Counted from the stretch's first letter, positions 1 through 8,386 are shown. The stretch is 64,000 nucleotides of DNA from Polyangium fumosum (GCF_005144585.1 NZ_SSMQ01000055.1:1-64000); one strand, 5' to 3'. Made by a program: numbers and translations. Notes: generated by a model from the sequence alone, not told the origin.

Positions 1-96
1 GGAATCCGCTGGAGGTTCAGTGTCCAGCACGCTCGCAAGAAGATGGGGCACGCATACCCACAGCCAGCGCATCCCGCGCTGCCCGTCGCAGCGTGA
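1..96 (+). mobile_element. C-terminal end of a probable IS630-family transposase (cut by window edge)
   Basis: Frame 1 is open from the first base and stops at TGA 94-96, giving a 31-residue tail. It contains W-R-F-S followed by A-R-K-K-M and a Y-P pair. IS630-type transposases typically end with a W-x-F-(x)4-A-R-x-K-(x)4-Y-P pattern, so this looks like the last part of such a protein, but the DDE catalytic region lies outside the window. The right end of the element should fall somewhere in 97-190; I could not define a terminal repeat or a TA duplication. It could instead be the end of an unrelated gene. Confidence 0.42.
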
Positions 97-193
97 AACA
101 GTCAAGACCCCTGTGTCGAGGAACTAGTTTTTTTCTCTTGTACTGAGCATCCGTTCATGTCAAGTAGCGGGGCCCAGGGAGGTACTCAAAGAC

Positions 194-817
194 ATGTCCA
201 TCAAGTTTTATTTCTCGCCGTACTCCAGCGCGGTTCGCACCCATTGGGCGCTCGAAGAGCTCGGCATCCCGTATGAAGGGGTGCGGATGGATCTGAAAGC
301 GGGTGATCAGAAGAAGCCCGACTTCCTGAAGCTGAACCCGAACGGCAAGGTCCCGACGCTCGTCGACGACGGAGTGCCGTATTTCGAGTCCGCGGCCATC
401 AACATCTACCTCGGGGAGAAATACGGCGTGGCGAAGGGCCTCTGGCCGAAAGCCGGCACGCAAGCGCACGGGCGCGCGATGTCGTGGACGGTATGGGCCG
501 CCGCGTCGCTCCTCAATGCCGGGACGCGGATCATGATCAATACGTCCCCGGAGGTCCCGGACGAGCAGAAGAACGCGGCGCAGGGCGAAAGCGCGCGCAA
601 AGAATTCGAAGGGCTGCTCGACCTGCTCGACGCGGAGCTGAAGGACAAACCCTACGTGACCGGGGACTCGTTCACGCTGGCGGACGCGCTGCTCGCGGCC
701 GATCTCTGGTGGTACCAGATGGGGGTCGTGCCCTCGCTGGCCCGCTGGCCCCACATCCAGGCGTGGACGGCCCGCTGTATGGAGCGGCCTGCGTTCAAGC
801 GGATCTCGACGGGCTGA
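194..817 (+). CDS. Glutathione S-transferase family protein
   Basis: This 207-residue protein has the usual length and two-domain layout of a bacterial cytosolic GST. An N-terminal thioredoxin-like half (about 1-80) contains SPYSSAVR near the start, where the glutathione-activating residue sits, then NPNGKVPTL with the cis-proline, then FESAAI, the glutathione-binding Glu-Ser pair. An all-helical C-terminal half (about 90-205) follows, with the conserved F-T-L-A-D-A element. It probably conjugates glutathione to an electrophile or acts in peroxide detoxification; the substrate cannot be told. The ATG follows AGGGAGG about 11 bases upstream. It runs convergently into the LysR-like gene with only three bases between the stops. 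Confidence 0.9.
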   Translation: MSIKFYFSPYSSAVRTHWALEELGIPYEGVRMDLKAGDQKKPDFLKLNPNGKVPTLVDDGVPYFESAAINIYLGEKYGVAKGLWPKAGTQAHGRAMSWTVWAAASLLNAGTRIMINTSPEVPDEQKNAAQGESARKEFEGLLDLLDAELKDKPYVTGDSFTLADALLAADLWWYQMGVVPSLARWPHIQAWTARCMERPAFKRISTG

Positions 818-820
818 ACG

Positions 821-1120
821 TCAGCGCGGCGAATCCACGGCGGGCGCTCCGGAGAGCACCGGGGCGCTCGTCTGCACGGCCACCACGGCCGCGTCGACCT
901 GCGCCAAAATCGCGCGGGCGTGCGCGAGCATCGTCTCCCCCGACGGCAAGAGGCGCACGCCGCGCGCCGTCCGCTCGAAGAGCGCGACACCAAGCTCCTC
1001 CTCCAGGCTGCGGATCTGCCGGGTGAGCGGCGGCTGCGCAATCCGGAGGCGCGTCGCCGCGCGGGTGACGTTCCCTTCCTCGGCCACCGCCACGAAGTAC
1101 TTGAGCTGCGCCAGGCTCAT
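821..1120 (-). CDS. LysR-type regulator reduced to its DNA-binding half
   Basis: The 99-residue product is a canonical LysR winged helix: LKYFVAVAEEGNVTRAA, then QPPLTRQIRSLEEELG, then LFERTARGVRLLPSG, followed by the start of the linker helix (about 60-90). LysR proteins are usually about 300 residues, with an effector-binding domain after the linker; here the frame stops at the linker. The Met at 1120 is chosen because it begins the family-typical M-x-L-x-Q-L-K-Y-F start; the frame stays open upstream without homology. It is divergent from the methionine aminopeptidase gene (106-bp gap). It may be a decayed regulator or a functional HTH-only protein. Confidence 0.75.
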   Translation of the reverse strand: MSLAQLKYFVAVAEEGNVTRAATRLRIAQPPLTRQIRSLEEELGVALFERTARGVRLLPSGETMLAHARAILAQVDAAVVAVQTSAPVLSGAPAVDSPR

Positions 1121-1226
1121 GCAACGATCGCTACCACGACTCGCGCCCGGATCCAAGCGCCCCGCGTGAGCCATATCGAAACGGTATTGGATCTCGTCCG
1201 CGAGCGTCAGCATCCTCGCGCGTACC

Positions 1227-2009
1227 ATGCCGTCCATCGACATTCAGACGCCCCGCTCCGTCGAAGCCATGCGCCTGGCGGGCCGCGCCGCCGCCGCGAC
1301 CCTCGCGACCGTGGCCGCGCGCCTCGCCCCCGGCGTGCGCGCCGACCAGATCGATCAGTGGGTTCGAGAAGACACCACGCGCCGTGGCGGACGTCCGAGC
1401 CAGCTCGGCTACCACGGCTTTCCCGCCTCGGTCTGCGTGAGCCGCAACCACGTGGTCTGTCACGGCATCCCGACCCCCGCGGAGGTCCTCGCCGACGGGG
1501 ACATCGTCAATGTCGACGTGACGACAGAACTCGGCGGCTATCACGGCGACACCTCGGCGACGTTTTTCATCGGCCGCCCGTCGCCGGAGGCGAGGCACGT
1601 CGTCGATGTCGCACGCCGCTGCCGCGACGCGGGAATCGCGCAGGTCCGCGACGGCGCGCGGCTGGGCGATATCGGCGCGGCGATCGACGAGCTCGCGCGC
1701 CGCGAGGGATGCTCGGTGGTGCGCGAATACGGCGGGCACGGCATCGGCCGCTCGATGCACGCCGCGCCGCATGTGAGCCACGTCGGCCGGCGCGGCACGG
1801 GGATCAGGCTCCGCGCGGGAATGGTCTTCACGATCGAGCCGATGGTGAACCTCGGGGGCGCCGAGGTGCGGCTGCTCGGCGATGGATGGACCGTGGTCAC
1901 CGAGGACGGCTCGCTCTCGGCGCAATTCGAGCACACGGTGGTGGTGACGCGGAAGGGCTGCGAGATCCTCACGCCCGAGCCGGAGATGGCCCTGGCCGCT
2001 GCGCTGTAG
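1227..2009 (+). CDS. map: Type I methionine aminopeptidase
   Basis: This 260-residue cytoplasmic metalloenzyme removes the initiator Met from nascent proteins. All five metal ligands of the pita-bread fold are visible: the two Asp in NVDVTTELGGYHGDTS, the His in GHGIGRSMH, the Glu in FTIEPMV and the Glu in FEHTVVVT. The substrate-binding His lies in YHGFPASVC. Length matches type I enzymes without the zinc-finger extension. It does not sit in a ribosomal-protein operon, so it may be a second, stand-alone copy. A GC-rich hairpin follows the stop. Confidence 0.95.
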   Translation: MPSIDIQTPRSVEAMRLAGRAAAATLATVAARLAPGVRADQIDQWVREDTTRRGGRPSQLGYHGFPASVCVSRNHVVCHGIPTPAEVLADGDIVNVDVTTELGGYHGDTSATFFIGRPSPEARHVVDVARRCRDAGIAQVRDGARLGDIGAAIDELARREGCSVVREYGGHGIGRSMHAAPHVSHVGRRGTGIRLRAGMVFTIEPMVNLGGAEVRLLGDGWTVVTEDGSLSAQFEHTVVVTRKGCEILTPEPEMALAAAL

Positions 2010-2024
2010 GTCGCGTGGCAGGGC

Positions 2025-2049
2025 GGCGCCGGCGTGAAGGGCCGGCGCC
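2025..2049. terminator. GC-rich hairpin between convergent genes
   Basis: A perfect 9-bp inverted repeat, GGCGCCGGC at 2025-2033 and GCCGGCGCC at 2041-2049, with a 7-base loop, sits between the stop of map (2009) and the stop of the convergent lipoprotein gene (2063). There is no T-tract on either side, so it is at best a Rho-independent-like or bidirectional transcript-end hairpin. Confidence 0.5.
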
Positions 2050-2062
2050 CACGAACCCGACT

Positions 2063-2395
2063 TCAGTTACACTGCTTCTGGAGCTGCTCGACGGCCGCGG
2101 TGCAGCCCTTGATGAGGCCGTCCCTCGTGGCCGGGTTCGCCGCGAGCGGCTTCCAGGCCTGCGCGCTCTGCTTCATCGCCGGCTCGAGCATGGGCTTGAG
2201 CTCGGGCTTCTTGCCCATGCATTCGGCGACCTTCTTGAAGTACGCGTCGCACTCCGGGACGCCAATCGATTCCGCCGCCGGCGCCGCCGCGCCCGCGGCC
2301 TCCGTCGGCTTGGTCTCGGTGGTCTCCTTGTTGCCGCAGGCCGCCGCGAGCAACATCCCACCCACCATCACGAACCCAACCGCGAGTTTCTTCAT
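2063..2395 (-). CDS. Small lipoprotein of unknown function
   Basis: This 110-residue protein begins MKKLAVGF and carries a lipoprotein signal with the lipobox LAAACGN, so it is predicted to be acylated on Cys and exported. The mature part starts with a Thr/Glu/Ala-rich linker and continues as a helical domain with Cys in PECDAYF and in KGCTAA, a Cys-Met-Gly-Lys-Lys segment and a final QLQKQCN. Four Cys remain after the lipobox, which could form two disulfides. This small exported helical type is frequent in myxobacteria. The Met at 2395 is chosen because it starts the signal peptide. Function is unknown. Confidence 0.8.
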   Translation of the reverse strand: MKKLAVGFVMVGGMLLAAACGNKETTETKPTEAAGAAAPAAESIGVPECDAYFKKVAECMGKKPELKPMLEPAMKQSAQAWKPLAANPATRDGLIKGCTAAVEQLQKQCN

Positions 2396-2518
2396 CTGCG
2401 TCTCCGTCCTTTGTCGGCGCGTGCGCCGGGAGGCGGCATCCTGCCACAGGCGCGCGTGACGGATCGAGAAACCGGACGCGATCACGCGGAGGGCCGCGTG
2501 TGCGGCCGCTCCCGGGGC

Positions 2519-4696
2519 TCAGGCGGGTACGGCCTCCTGCTCGGCGCGGTTCCAGTGTCGGTGCTGCGCGATCGCCTTGACGAAGTCCTGGAGGAAGACA
2601 GTGAGATCGCTCGCGCCGCGCATCGTCACCACCCCCTCGGCATGGAAGGTTTGTCCCGCCGCCTGCGCGCTCGCCACGGTCACGCCCTTGATGTTCGAGG
2701 CGAGGAGCAGCTCCACGCCCTCGCCCGTCGCCCCGATGGGCTTGTTGTGACGGAACGCCTCGTTGACGAAATGGATCGGGTCCCCGAGCTTTTTCATTGC
2801 CTCGACGCTCGCCGCCCCGCCGGGCACGAAGACGGCGTCGTAAAGAATGGAGCCGACGTGGATGCTCGCCTGATCGACCTCGACGTCGCCGCCCTCCGCG
2901 GCCTCGATCGTGCCGAGCCTCGACGAGATCACCTCCACTTCGGCTCCTTCCGCGACGAGCGCATTGCGCACCGCCGAGAGCTCCGCGAGGCTCACGCCCT
3001 TCTCCGCGAGGATGGCGATCCGGCGCGTGCGTATTGAATTCTTCACGGTGTTCTCCATGCTGAGCGCGGGCGACGCGGCCACCGTGCGTTTCGTCGTGAG
3101 CTTCTGCGCCACGGCCTGCGCGGCCTTCTTCACGGTCGCGCCCACGCTCGCGGGCGACGTGAGCCCGAGCCCGGTGGCGACGGCCTGGCCAAAGGCGACG
3201 TCGACGCGCGTGAATCGCTCGACCATCCGCTCGCGGATCGCCTTGCTCTGGCACTTGCCGAGCTCGAAGACGGCCGCCTTCACGAGGTGCTCCTTTTCGG
3301 GCATCGACATGCTGTTCCAGAACAGCGTCGCCTGGGTGAAATGGTCCCCGAAGCTCTCGCTTCGCGCGCGCTGCTTCACCCCGGCGAGTTTTTCCGGGTA
3401 ATGCGTGAACGTGCCCGCGCCGGGGCCCGCGACCATCGGGCAGCCGCCGCCGAGCGAGTTCGGCGTGTAATGCGCGCGCCCCGTGGGGACGCGGTGCTGG
3501 TGGAAGCCGTCCTCCTGGTGGTTGTCTACCCGCGCGAGGGGCCGGTTGATCGGGATTTGCGCGAAATTCGGCCCACCGAGCCGCGTGAGTTGCGTGTCGA
3601 GGTAGGAGAAGAGGCGCGCGTGCATCAGCGGATCGTCGGTGAAATCGATTCCAGGCACGACGTTCTGCACACAAAACGCGACCTGCTCTGTTTCAGCGAA
3701 AAAATTGTCGGGGTTCCGGTTCAAGACGAGCTTGCCGACGCGCCGCACGGGCACGAGCTCCTCGGGGACGATCTTCGTCGGGTCGAGCAGATCAAAATCG
3801 AAGCTGTCGGCCTCGTCCTCCTCGATGATCTGCAGGCCGAGCTCGTACTCGGGGTAGATGCCCTTCTCGATGGCGTTCCAGAGATCACGCCGGTGAAAAT
3901 CGGGGTCCTTCCCGGCGATCTTCTGGGCCTCGTCCCAGACGAACGAATGCACGCCGAGGAGCGGCTTCCAGTGGAATTTGACGAACCGCGATCTCCCTTC
4001 CTCGTTAACGAGCCGGAACGTGTGGACGCCGAAGCCCTCCATCATGCGGAAGCTCCGCGGAATCGCGCGGTCCGAGAGGATCCACATGAGCATGTGCGTG
4101 GTCTCGGGCACGAGCGACGCGAAATCCCAGAACGTGTCGTGCGCCGACGAGGCTTGCGGGATCTCGCGGTCCGGCTCCGGTTTGACGGCGTGGACCACGT
4201 CCGGGAACTTGATCCCATCCTGGATGAAGAAGACCGGGATGTTGTTGCCGACGAGATCAAAATTGCCCTCCTCGGTATAGAACTTGGTCGCGAATCCCCG
4301 CACGTCACGGACCGTATCGGCGGAGCCGCGGGAGCCGACAACCGTGGAGAAACGCACGAAGACCGGGGTCTTCACGGAGGGATCCTGGAGAAACCGCGCG
4401 CGGGTGAGGTTCTTCAGGGATTGATAGACCTGGAAATACCCGTGCGCTGCCGAGCCGCGGGCGTGGACCACGCGCTCGGGGATGCGCTCGTGATCGAATC
4501 GCATGATCTTCTCGCGGAAGTGAAAATCCTCGAGGAGAGTGGGACCTCGGGAGGAGACCTTGAGCGAGTTATCGGTATCGTCGACGCGGATGCCCTGGTC
4601 GGTTGTCAGGTACGTGCCGGCCGAATCTTTCCGTTCAGGTTCCAGGTCGCGAATTTTTGCCTGTTCGTCGAGCGGAATCGTCTTGCTCTGCGCCAT
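2519..4696 (-). CDS. katE: Large-subunit monofunctional haem catalase (HPII type)
   Basis: The 725-residue enzyme dismutates hydrogen peroxide. The active-site His is in [11 protein letters not shown], the Asn in [10 protein letters not shown], and the haem-ligating Tyr in RLFSYLDTQ. After the catalase core (to about residue 540) comes a C-terminal domain (about 555-715) with [14 protein letters not shown] and GATGEG segments, the DJ-1/class I amidotransferase-like domain that marks large clade-2 catalases such as E. coli HPII (753 residues). The Met at 4696 is preceded by AGGGAGG; an in-frame Met further upstream lacks this. Two 8-bp direct repeats TCGAAATG (4760-4767 and 4777-4784) lie upstream and could be regulatory. 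Expected role: oxidative or stationary-phase stress. Confidence 0.95.
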   Translation of the reverse strand: MAQSKTIPLDEQAKIRDLEPERKDSAGTYLTTDQGIRVDDTDNSLKVSSRGPTLLEDFHFREKIMRFDHERIPERVVHARGSAAHGYFQVYQSLKNLTRARFLQDPSVKTPVFVRFSTVVGSRGSADTVRDVRGFATKFYTEEGNFDLVGNNIPVFFIQDGIKFPDVVHAVKPEPDREIPQASSAHDTFWDFASLVPETTHMLMWILSDRAIPRSFRMMEGFGVHTFRLVNEEGRSRFVKFHWKPLLGVHSFVWDEAQKIAGKDPDFHRRDLWNAIEKGIYPEYELGLQIIEEDEADSFDFDLLDPTKIVPEELVPVRRVGKLVLNRNPDNFFAETEQVAFCVQNVVPGIDFTDDPLMHARLFSYLDTQLTRLGGPNFAQIPINRPLARVDNHQEDGFHQHRVPTGRAHYTPNSLGGGCPMVAGPGAGTFTHYPEKLAGVKQRARSESFGDHFTQATLFWNSMSMPEKEHLVKAAVFELGKCQSKAIRERMVERFTRVDVAFGQAVATGLGLTSPASVGATVKKAAQAVAQKLTTKRTVAASPALSMENTVKNSIRTRRIAILAEKGVSLAELSAVRNALVAEGAEVEVISSRLGTIEAAEGGDVEVDQASIHVGSILYDAVFVPGGAASVEAMKKLGDPIHFVNEAFRHNKPIGATGEGVELLLASNIKGVTVASAQAAGQTFHAEGVVTMRGASDLTVFLQDFVKAIAQHRHWNRAEQEAVPA

Positions 4697-4977
4697 CGTG
4701 CCCTCCCTCTTTGCGACCTCGACATGACACAAAATCTACCGCCGAGCATGTCCGTTCGGTCGAAATGGTGAGGCCATCGAAATGATGAAAGGAATGGCGT
4801 TCGACCCGGACGCGCTCTGCGCGAGCGCGTGTGAGTGCTCACAGACAAATGATTTTGTGCCTGACGGATGTCGATGCAACGGGAATGCTGTAGCATGTGC
4901 GCTCGCTCGGCGGCGGCCTGCGCGGCGACACGCGGGCGCTCTTCCTTCTTTCGTCGTCGCCGGGCGGAGGAGGACAC

Positions 4978-5874
4978 GTGCTTCGATTGGCTTGGACCTC
5001 GATTGCATTCGTGGTGGTGGTCTGCGTGCTCGGCTGCTCGGCCTCCGGGACCACGCCGAAGGGAACCGGCGGCGGCGGCGCAGGCGGCTCGGGGGGCGAA
5101 GGCGGCGGCCCGTTCTTCGACGGCGGAATGGAGATCGACGGCGGCAAGGACTGCAACGAACGGGCGAAGCTCGTGTATCTGCTCGCGCAAGAGAATGCGC
5201 TCTATAGCTTCTCGCCGCCCACGCTCGCGTTCCAGAAGATCGGCGTGCTCTCATGCCCGGCCACGCAGGGCGCGTCGCCCTTTTCGATGGCGATCGATCG
5301 CGACGCGACGGCGTACGTGCTTTACGACGACGGCCATCTGTTTCGCGTGAGCACCGTGGACGCGTCGTGCGAGGGCACGTCGTTCGTGCCGAAGACCGGG
5401 GCGTTCGGGCGGTTCGGAATGGGCTTCTCGACCGACGGGCCGGACGCCACGAAGGAGACGCTCTACGCGGCGGATTACGGGGGCAGCGGGCTAGGGCGGA
5501 TCGATCTCGCGACGATGGAGCTCGAGACGCTCGGCTTTTACGACGCGATCTTCGACGCGGCCGAACTCTCGGGCACGGGCGACGGGCACCTGTGGGGGTT
5601 TTTCACGACAGCCCCTCCGATCGTTGCCGAGCTCGACCCGAAGACGTCCCACGTCCTCTCCCAGTCGTCGCAGCCGAGCCTCGACATCGGCACGGCGTGG
5701 GCGTTCGCGTTCTGGGGAGGCGATTTCTATCTGTTCACGTGTCCCGGCGTGGCCTCGCGCATCGATCGATATCGCCCCAAGGACGGGACCACCGTCAACC
5801 TGAAGTCGAACATCGGCTTCCGGGTCGTCGGCGCGGGCGTCTCGACCTGCGCGCCGCTCGAACCCCCGAAGTGA
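4978..5874 (+). CDS. Lipoprotein with probable beta-propeller fold
   Basis: The GTG start at 4978 follows GGAGGAGG directly and begins a lipoprotein signal ending VVCVLGCSASG. The mature protein (298 residues in total) starts with a long Gly-rich linker, then shows repeated strands such as AKLVYLLAQENALYSF, TAYVLYDDGHLFRV and ETLYAADYGGSGLGRIDL, which look like blades of an NHL- or YVTN-like propeller. The frame is open further upstream, but the extra residues are not signal-like. It is likely anchored in the envelope. Ligand and partner are unknown; it is transcribed alone, divergently from katE. Confidence 0.8.
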   Translation: MLRLAWTSIAFVVVVCVLGCSASGTTPKGTGGGGAGGSGGEGGGPFFDGGMEIDGGKDCNERAKLVYLLAQENALYSFSPPTLAFQKIGVLSCPATQGASPFSMAIDRDATAYVLYDDGHLFRVSTVDASCEGTSFVPKTGAFGRFGMGFSTDGPDATKETLYAADYGGSGLGRIDLATMELETLGFYDAIFDAAELSGTGDGHLWGFFTTAPPIVAELDPKTSHVLSQSSQPSLDIGTAWAFAFWGGDFYLFTCPGVASRIDRYRPKDGTTVNLKSNIGFRVVGAGVSTCAPLEPPK

Positions 5875-5910
5875 CCTTCGGTTTCCCAGCCCACCGCTCA
5901 CCACGGTTTC

Positions 5911-5942
5911 ACAAAAGTAGACTGACAGATGTTGACTTTTGT
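5911..5942. promoter_or_regulatory. Inverted-repeat operator, probable TetR site
   Basis: ACAAAAGTAGAC (5911-5922) and GTTGACTTTTGT (5931-5942) form an inverted repeat with 10 of 12 paired positions and an 8-bp spacer. The right arm contains the -35 box of the promoter for the aldo/keto reductase-TetR operon, so a bound dimer would block RNA polymerase. The natural candidate is the TetR-family protein encoded second in the operon. Confidence 0.65.
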
Positions 5943-5960
5943 CATCGCGTTGTTGATACT
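5932..5960 (+). promoter_or_regulatory. Sigma-70-type promoter for the aldo/keto reductase operon
   Basis: TTGACT (5932-5937) and GATACT (5955-5960) are separated by exactly 17 bp. Transcription would start near 5967, giving a leader of about 27 bases with AGGAG at 5983-5987 before the ATG at 5994. The -35 box lies inside the inverted repeat. Confidence 0.6.
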
Positions 5961-5993
5961 TCCCGTCATCCAACTTCGCGACAGGAGTCCGCC

Positions 5994-6998
5994 ATGATCA
6001 CGCGTTCGCTCGGCTCGAAGGGTCCTCGGGTGTCGGCCTTGGGCCTCGGGTGCATGGGTATGTCCGATCTCTACGGCCCGTCCGACAGGGCCGAGAGCAT
6101 TGCCACGATTCACGCAGCGCTCGACGCAGGGATCGATCTGCTCGATACGGGCGACTTCTACGGTATGGGGCACAACGAGCTGCTCCTCCGCGAGGCGCTC
6201 GAAGGGCGAGCCCGCGACAAGGTCGCCATCAGCGTCAAGTTCGGCGCGATGCGCGATCCTGCCGGCGGTTGGGTCGGCATCGACGGGCGCCCCAGCGCAG
6301 TGAAGAACTTCCTCACCTACTCGCTGCGCCGGCTCGGCACCGATTACGTCGACGTCTACCGCCTGGCCCGCGTCGACCCGGCCGTGCCGATCGAGGACAC
6401 GGTCGGCGCAATCGCCGAGATGGTCAAAGCCGGCTACGTCAAGCACATCGGCCTCTCCGAGGCGGGCGCGGAGACGATGCGCCGCGCCCACGCGACCCAC
6501 CCGATCTGCGACTTGCAGATCGAATATTCGTTGATCTCGCGCAGCATCGAGGCCGAGATCCTCCCCACCGCGCGCGAGCTCGGCATTGCGATCACCGCGT
6601 ACGGCGTGCTCTCCCGCGGCCTCATCAGCGGACACTGGTCGAAGGAGCGCTCGATGGCGCCCACCGATTTCCGCCAGTACAGCCCGCGCTTCGCGCCGGA
6701 GAACCTCGACAAGAACCTCGCGCTCGTCGAGGCCTTGCGCGGCATCGCCGAGGCGAAGGGCACGACCGTCGCGCCGATCGCCATTGCGTGGGTGCTCTCG
6801 CGCGGGAGCGACATCATCCCGCTCGTCGGGGCGCGGCGGCGCGACCGCCTCACCGAGGCGCTGAGCGCGCTCTCCATCGAGCTCGGGCCGGACGACCTCG
6901 CGAGGATCGAGCGCGCCGTGCCGGCCGGCGCGGCCGCGGGCGAGCGTTATGCCGCGTCTCAAATGGCGCACCTCGACAGCGAACGCAGGGCGCATTGA
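5994..6998 (+). CDS. Aldo/keto reductase with atypical catalytic His position
   Basis: The 334-residue TIM-barrel oxidoreductase is expected to reduce aldehydes or ketones with NADPH. It has the family opening GSKGPRVSALGLGCMGM, DTGDFYG with the catalytic Asp and Tyr, and an active-site Lys in ISVKFG. The fourth member of the tetrad, usually His in a Q-H-R-x-D-P segment, is replaced: this protein reads RLARVDP. GLSEAGAET and the late ARRRDRL cofactor region are present. The ATG is fixed by AGGAG at 5983-5987. It is the first gene of an operon with the TetR gene one base downstream of its stop, so it is probably repressed until a substrate-like effector appears. Confidence 0.9.
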   Translation: MITRSLGSKGPRVSALGLGCMGMSDLYGPSDRAESIATIHAALDAGIDLLDTGDFYGMGHNELLLREALEGRARDKVAISVKFGAMRDPAGGWVGIDGRPSAVKNFLTYSLRRLGTDYVDVYRLARVDPAVPIEDTVGAIAEMVKAGYVKHIGLSEAGAETMRRAHATHPICDLQIEYSLISRSIEAEILPTARELGIAITAYGVLSRGLISGHWSKERSMAPTDFRQYSPRFAPENLDKNLALVEALRGIAEAKGTTVAPIAIAWVLSRGSDIIPLVGARRRDRLTEALSALSIELGPDDLARIERAVPAGAAAGERYAASQMAHLDSERRAH

Positions 6999-6999
6999 C

Positions 7000-7623
7000 A
7001 TGGTCGAAGAGGCGCTCACCGCCGAACGAATCCTCGAAGCGGCCGAGGAGGTCCTCCGCCGCTTCGGGCCCGCCAAGGCCACGGTCGTCGACGTGGCCCG
7101 CGCGCTCGGCGTCAGTCATGGCAGCGTGTATCGGCATTTCCCGAGCAAAACGGCATTGCGGGACGCCGTGGCGGAACGCTGGCTCACGCGCGTATCGAAG
7201 CCACTCGCGGAGGTCGCCGCCGAGAAGGGCCCGGCCCCCGAGCGCCTGCGGCGCTGGCTCGGCCTGCTCTTCGAGCTGAAGCGAAAAAAGGCGCGCGACG
7301 AGCCCGAGCTCTTCGCGACGTACACGAATCTCGTCGCCGACGCGCGGGACGTGGTCCGCGTGCACGTCGAGACGCTCGCCATGCAAGTCGCCCGGATCCT
7401 CACGGACGGCGTGGAGCAAGGCGAGTTCACCCTCGACGATCCGGTGACCTCCGCCTGGGCCGTCTTCCACGCGACGGCGCGGTTTCACAATCCAATCCAC
7501 GCGTCGGAGTGGTCCGACCCGGGCATCGATGCGGCCTTCGAGGGCGTGTGGTCCCTCCTCCGCGGCGGCCTCGGCGCGCGAGAAGCCCCCGCGAAGGCGC
7601 GCGCGAAACCCTCGAAAAAATAA
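7000..7623 (+). CDS. TetR/AcrR-family repressor
   Basis: The 207-residue regulator has an N-terminal helix-turn-helix (about 8-55): ERILEAAEEVLRRFGPAK, then VVDVARALGVSHGSVYRHF, then PSKTALRDAVA. A helical ligand and dimerisation domain follows, ending in a Lys/Ala-rich tail. The ATG at 7000 begins one base after the reductase stop, so the two genes are translationally close and almost certainly co-transcribed. The inverted repeat at 5911-5942 is the likely operator, which would make the operon autoregulated. The effector is unknown. Confidence 0.92.
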   Translation: MVEEALTAERILEAAEEVLRRFGPAKATVVDVARALGVSHGSVYRHFPSKTALRDAVAERWLTRVSKPLAEVAAEKGPAPERLRRWLGLLFELKRKKARDEPELFATYTNLVADARDVVRVHVETLAMQVARILTDGVEQGEFTLDDPVTSAWAVFHATARFHNPIHASEWSDPGIDAAFEGVWSLLRGGLGAREAPAKARAKPSKK

Positions 7624-7625
7624 AC

Positions 7626-8015
7626 TCAGGATCCGTTTCGCACTTCAGCGTTCGCGCCTGCAGCGGTGAGGGTATCGACGATCACGCGCGCCTCGTCGCG
7701 CGTGATCCACCGGCGAACCACGACAGGCGCCGACTCCACGAGGTCCTTCGCCTCTTTCACGGGCATCTCCCACAGCGCACGCACGGCCTTCACGACAGCG
7801 AGCTTGTCCTTTCCGATCTCCAGGAGGACCACGGAAAACTCCGTTATCTCCTCGTGAGGGTCCGGCGGCGGCGCGCCCATAAAAAACTCGTACCGTGGAG
7901 GCTCGACAAACGCCAGGAGGCCGAAACGCTGCACGAGCTCGTCCGCCAGCTCTCCAAGCTCCTCGGCCGTGAGGCTTTCGAGGTACGCAATGACCTCCTC
8001 CCGCGTGACGCTCAT
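7626..8015 (-). CDS. Ribosomal protein L7/L12-like paralogue
   Basis: This 129-residue protein looks like an L7/L12 paralogue. Residues 1-35, with YLESLTAEELGELADELVQR, resemble the helical hairpin that dimerises L12. Residues about 55-129 (EFSVVLLEIGKDKLAVVKAV, VKEAKDLVESAP, then AAGANAEVR) match the L12 C-terminal domain, which recruits translation GTPases. The Ala-rich hinge is replaced by a short Pro-rich segment (GAPPPDPHEE). The hallmark Gly-Leu before KEAK is replaced by Met-Pro. It is not next to rplJ, rpoB or other ribosomal genes, so it is unlikely to be the housekeeping copy. Its ATG overlaps the stop of the upstream gene (ATGA), implying coupled translation. Confidence 0.8.
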   Translation of the reverse strand: MSVTREEVIAYLESLTAEELGELADELVQRFGLLAFVEPPRYEFFMGAPPPDPHEEITEFSVVLLEIGKDKLAVVKAVRALWEMPVKEAKDLVESAPVVVRRWITRDEARVIVDTLTAAGANAEVRNGS

Positions 8016-8308
8016 CTCTCCCCCTCCGCCTGCCTTCGCTGGGCGAGCAACGAGAGCACCGAGACCATTCTCTCCTGCTGCGTCGTCCGCGTGACCACGT
8101 TCCCCTGTCGATCGTGGGCGTACCGCACGCAAAGCCGACTCCCCGGAGGACACGTGGACAAGAGGCGGTCGGCTTCGCCGCGCGTGAGCTCGGAGAGATT
8201 CGTGACGTGCAGGTCGCAACGCTCGCATCGGCGCGCGCGTTCGTCACCCGTCATCGCTTGCCAGTCCTCGTGGCAGGGCTCGGCGATACGCAGCGTGCTG
8301 AGCTTCAT
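8012..8308 (-). CDS. Small Cys-motif protein coupled to the L7/L12 paralogue
   Basis: The 98-residue protein has a short N-terminal domain with PCHEDWQAMT, then RRCERCDLHVTNLSELTRGE. The C-x(15)-C-x2-C spacing followed by V-x-N-L-S-E-L-T is a recurring motif in myxobacterial proteins and looks like a small treble-clef or zinc-ribbon unit. Two further Cys follow (STCPPGSRLCVRY), then a basic helical tail. No signal peptide or membrane segment is seen. Its stop overlaps the start of the L7/L12-like gene by the ATGA arrangement, so the two products are probably made together. Function is unknown; zinc binding is inferred from the Cys pattern only. Confidence 0.75.
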   Translation of the reverse strand: MKLSTLRIAEPCHEDWQAMTGDERARRCERCDLHVTNLSELTRGEADRLLSTCPPGSRLCVRYAHDRQGNVVTRTTQQERMVSVLSLLAQRRQAEGER

Positions 8309-8386
8309 GGAGCCATGATGTATCACGCAGCGGCCCGTGTTCGGAAGGTGCATCGCCGGACGGGATGCGGTAGACATCGCTCGCAT

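Noticed and set aside
2067-3674. 535-residue open frame antisense-frame to katE
   Set aside because: Low-complexity Arg/Ala-rich shadow of the catalase and lipoprotein genes.
3287-4771. 494-residue frame on the plus strand through katE
   Set aside because: Antisense shadow of the catalase; no domain and no ribosome site.
4845-4858. ACAAAT-GA-TTTTGT inverted repeat upstream of the 4978 lipoprotein
   Set aside because: Only five paired bases and no promoter aligned with it; chance level.
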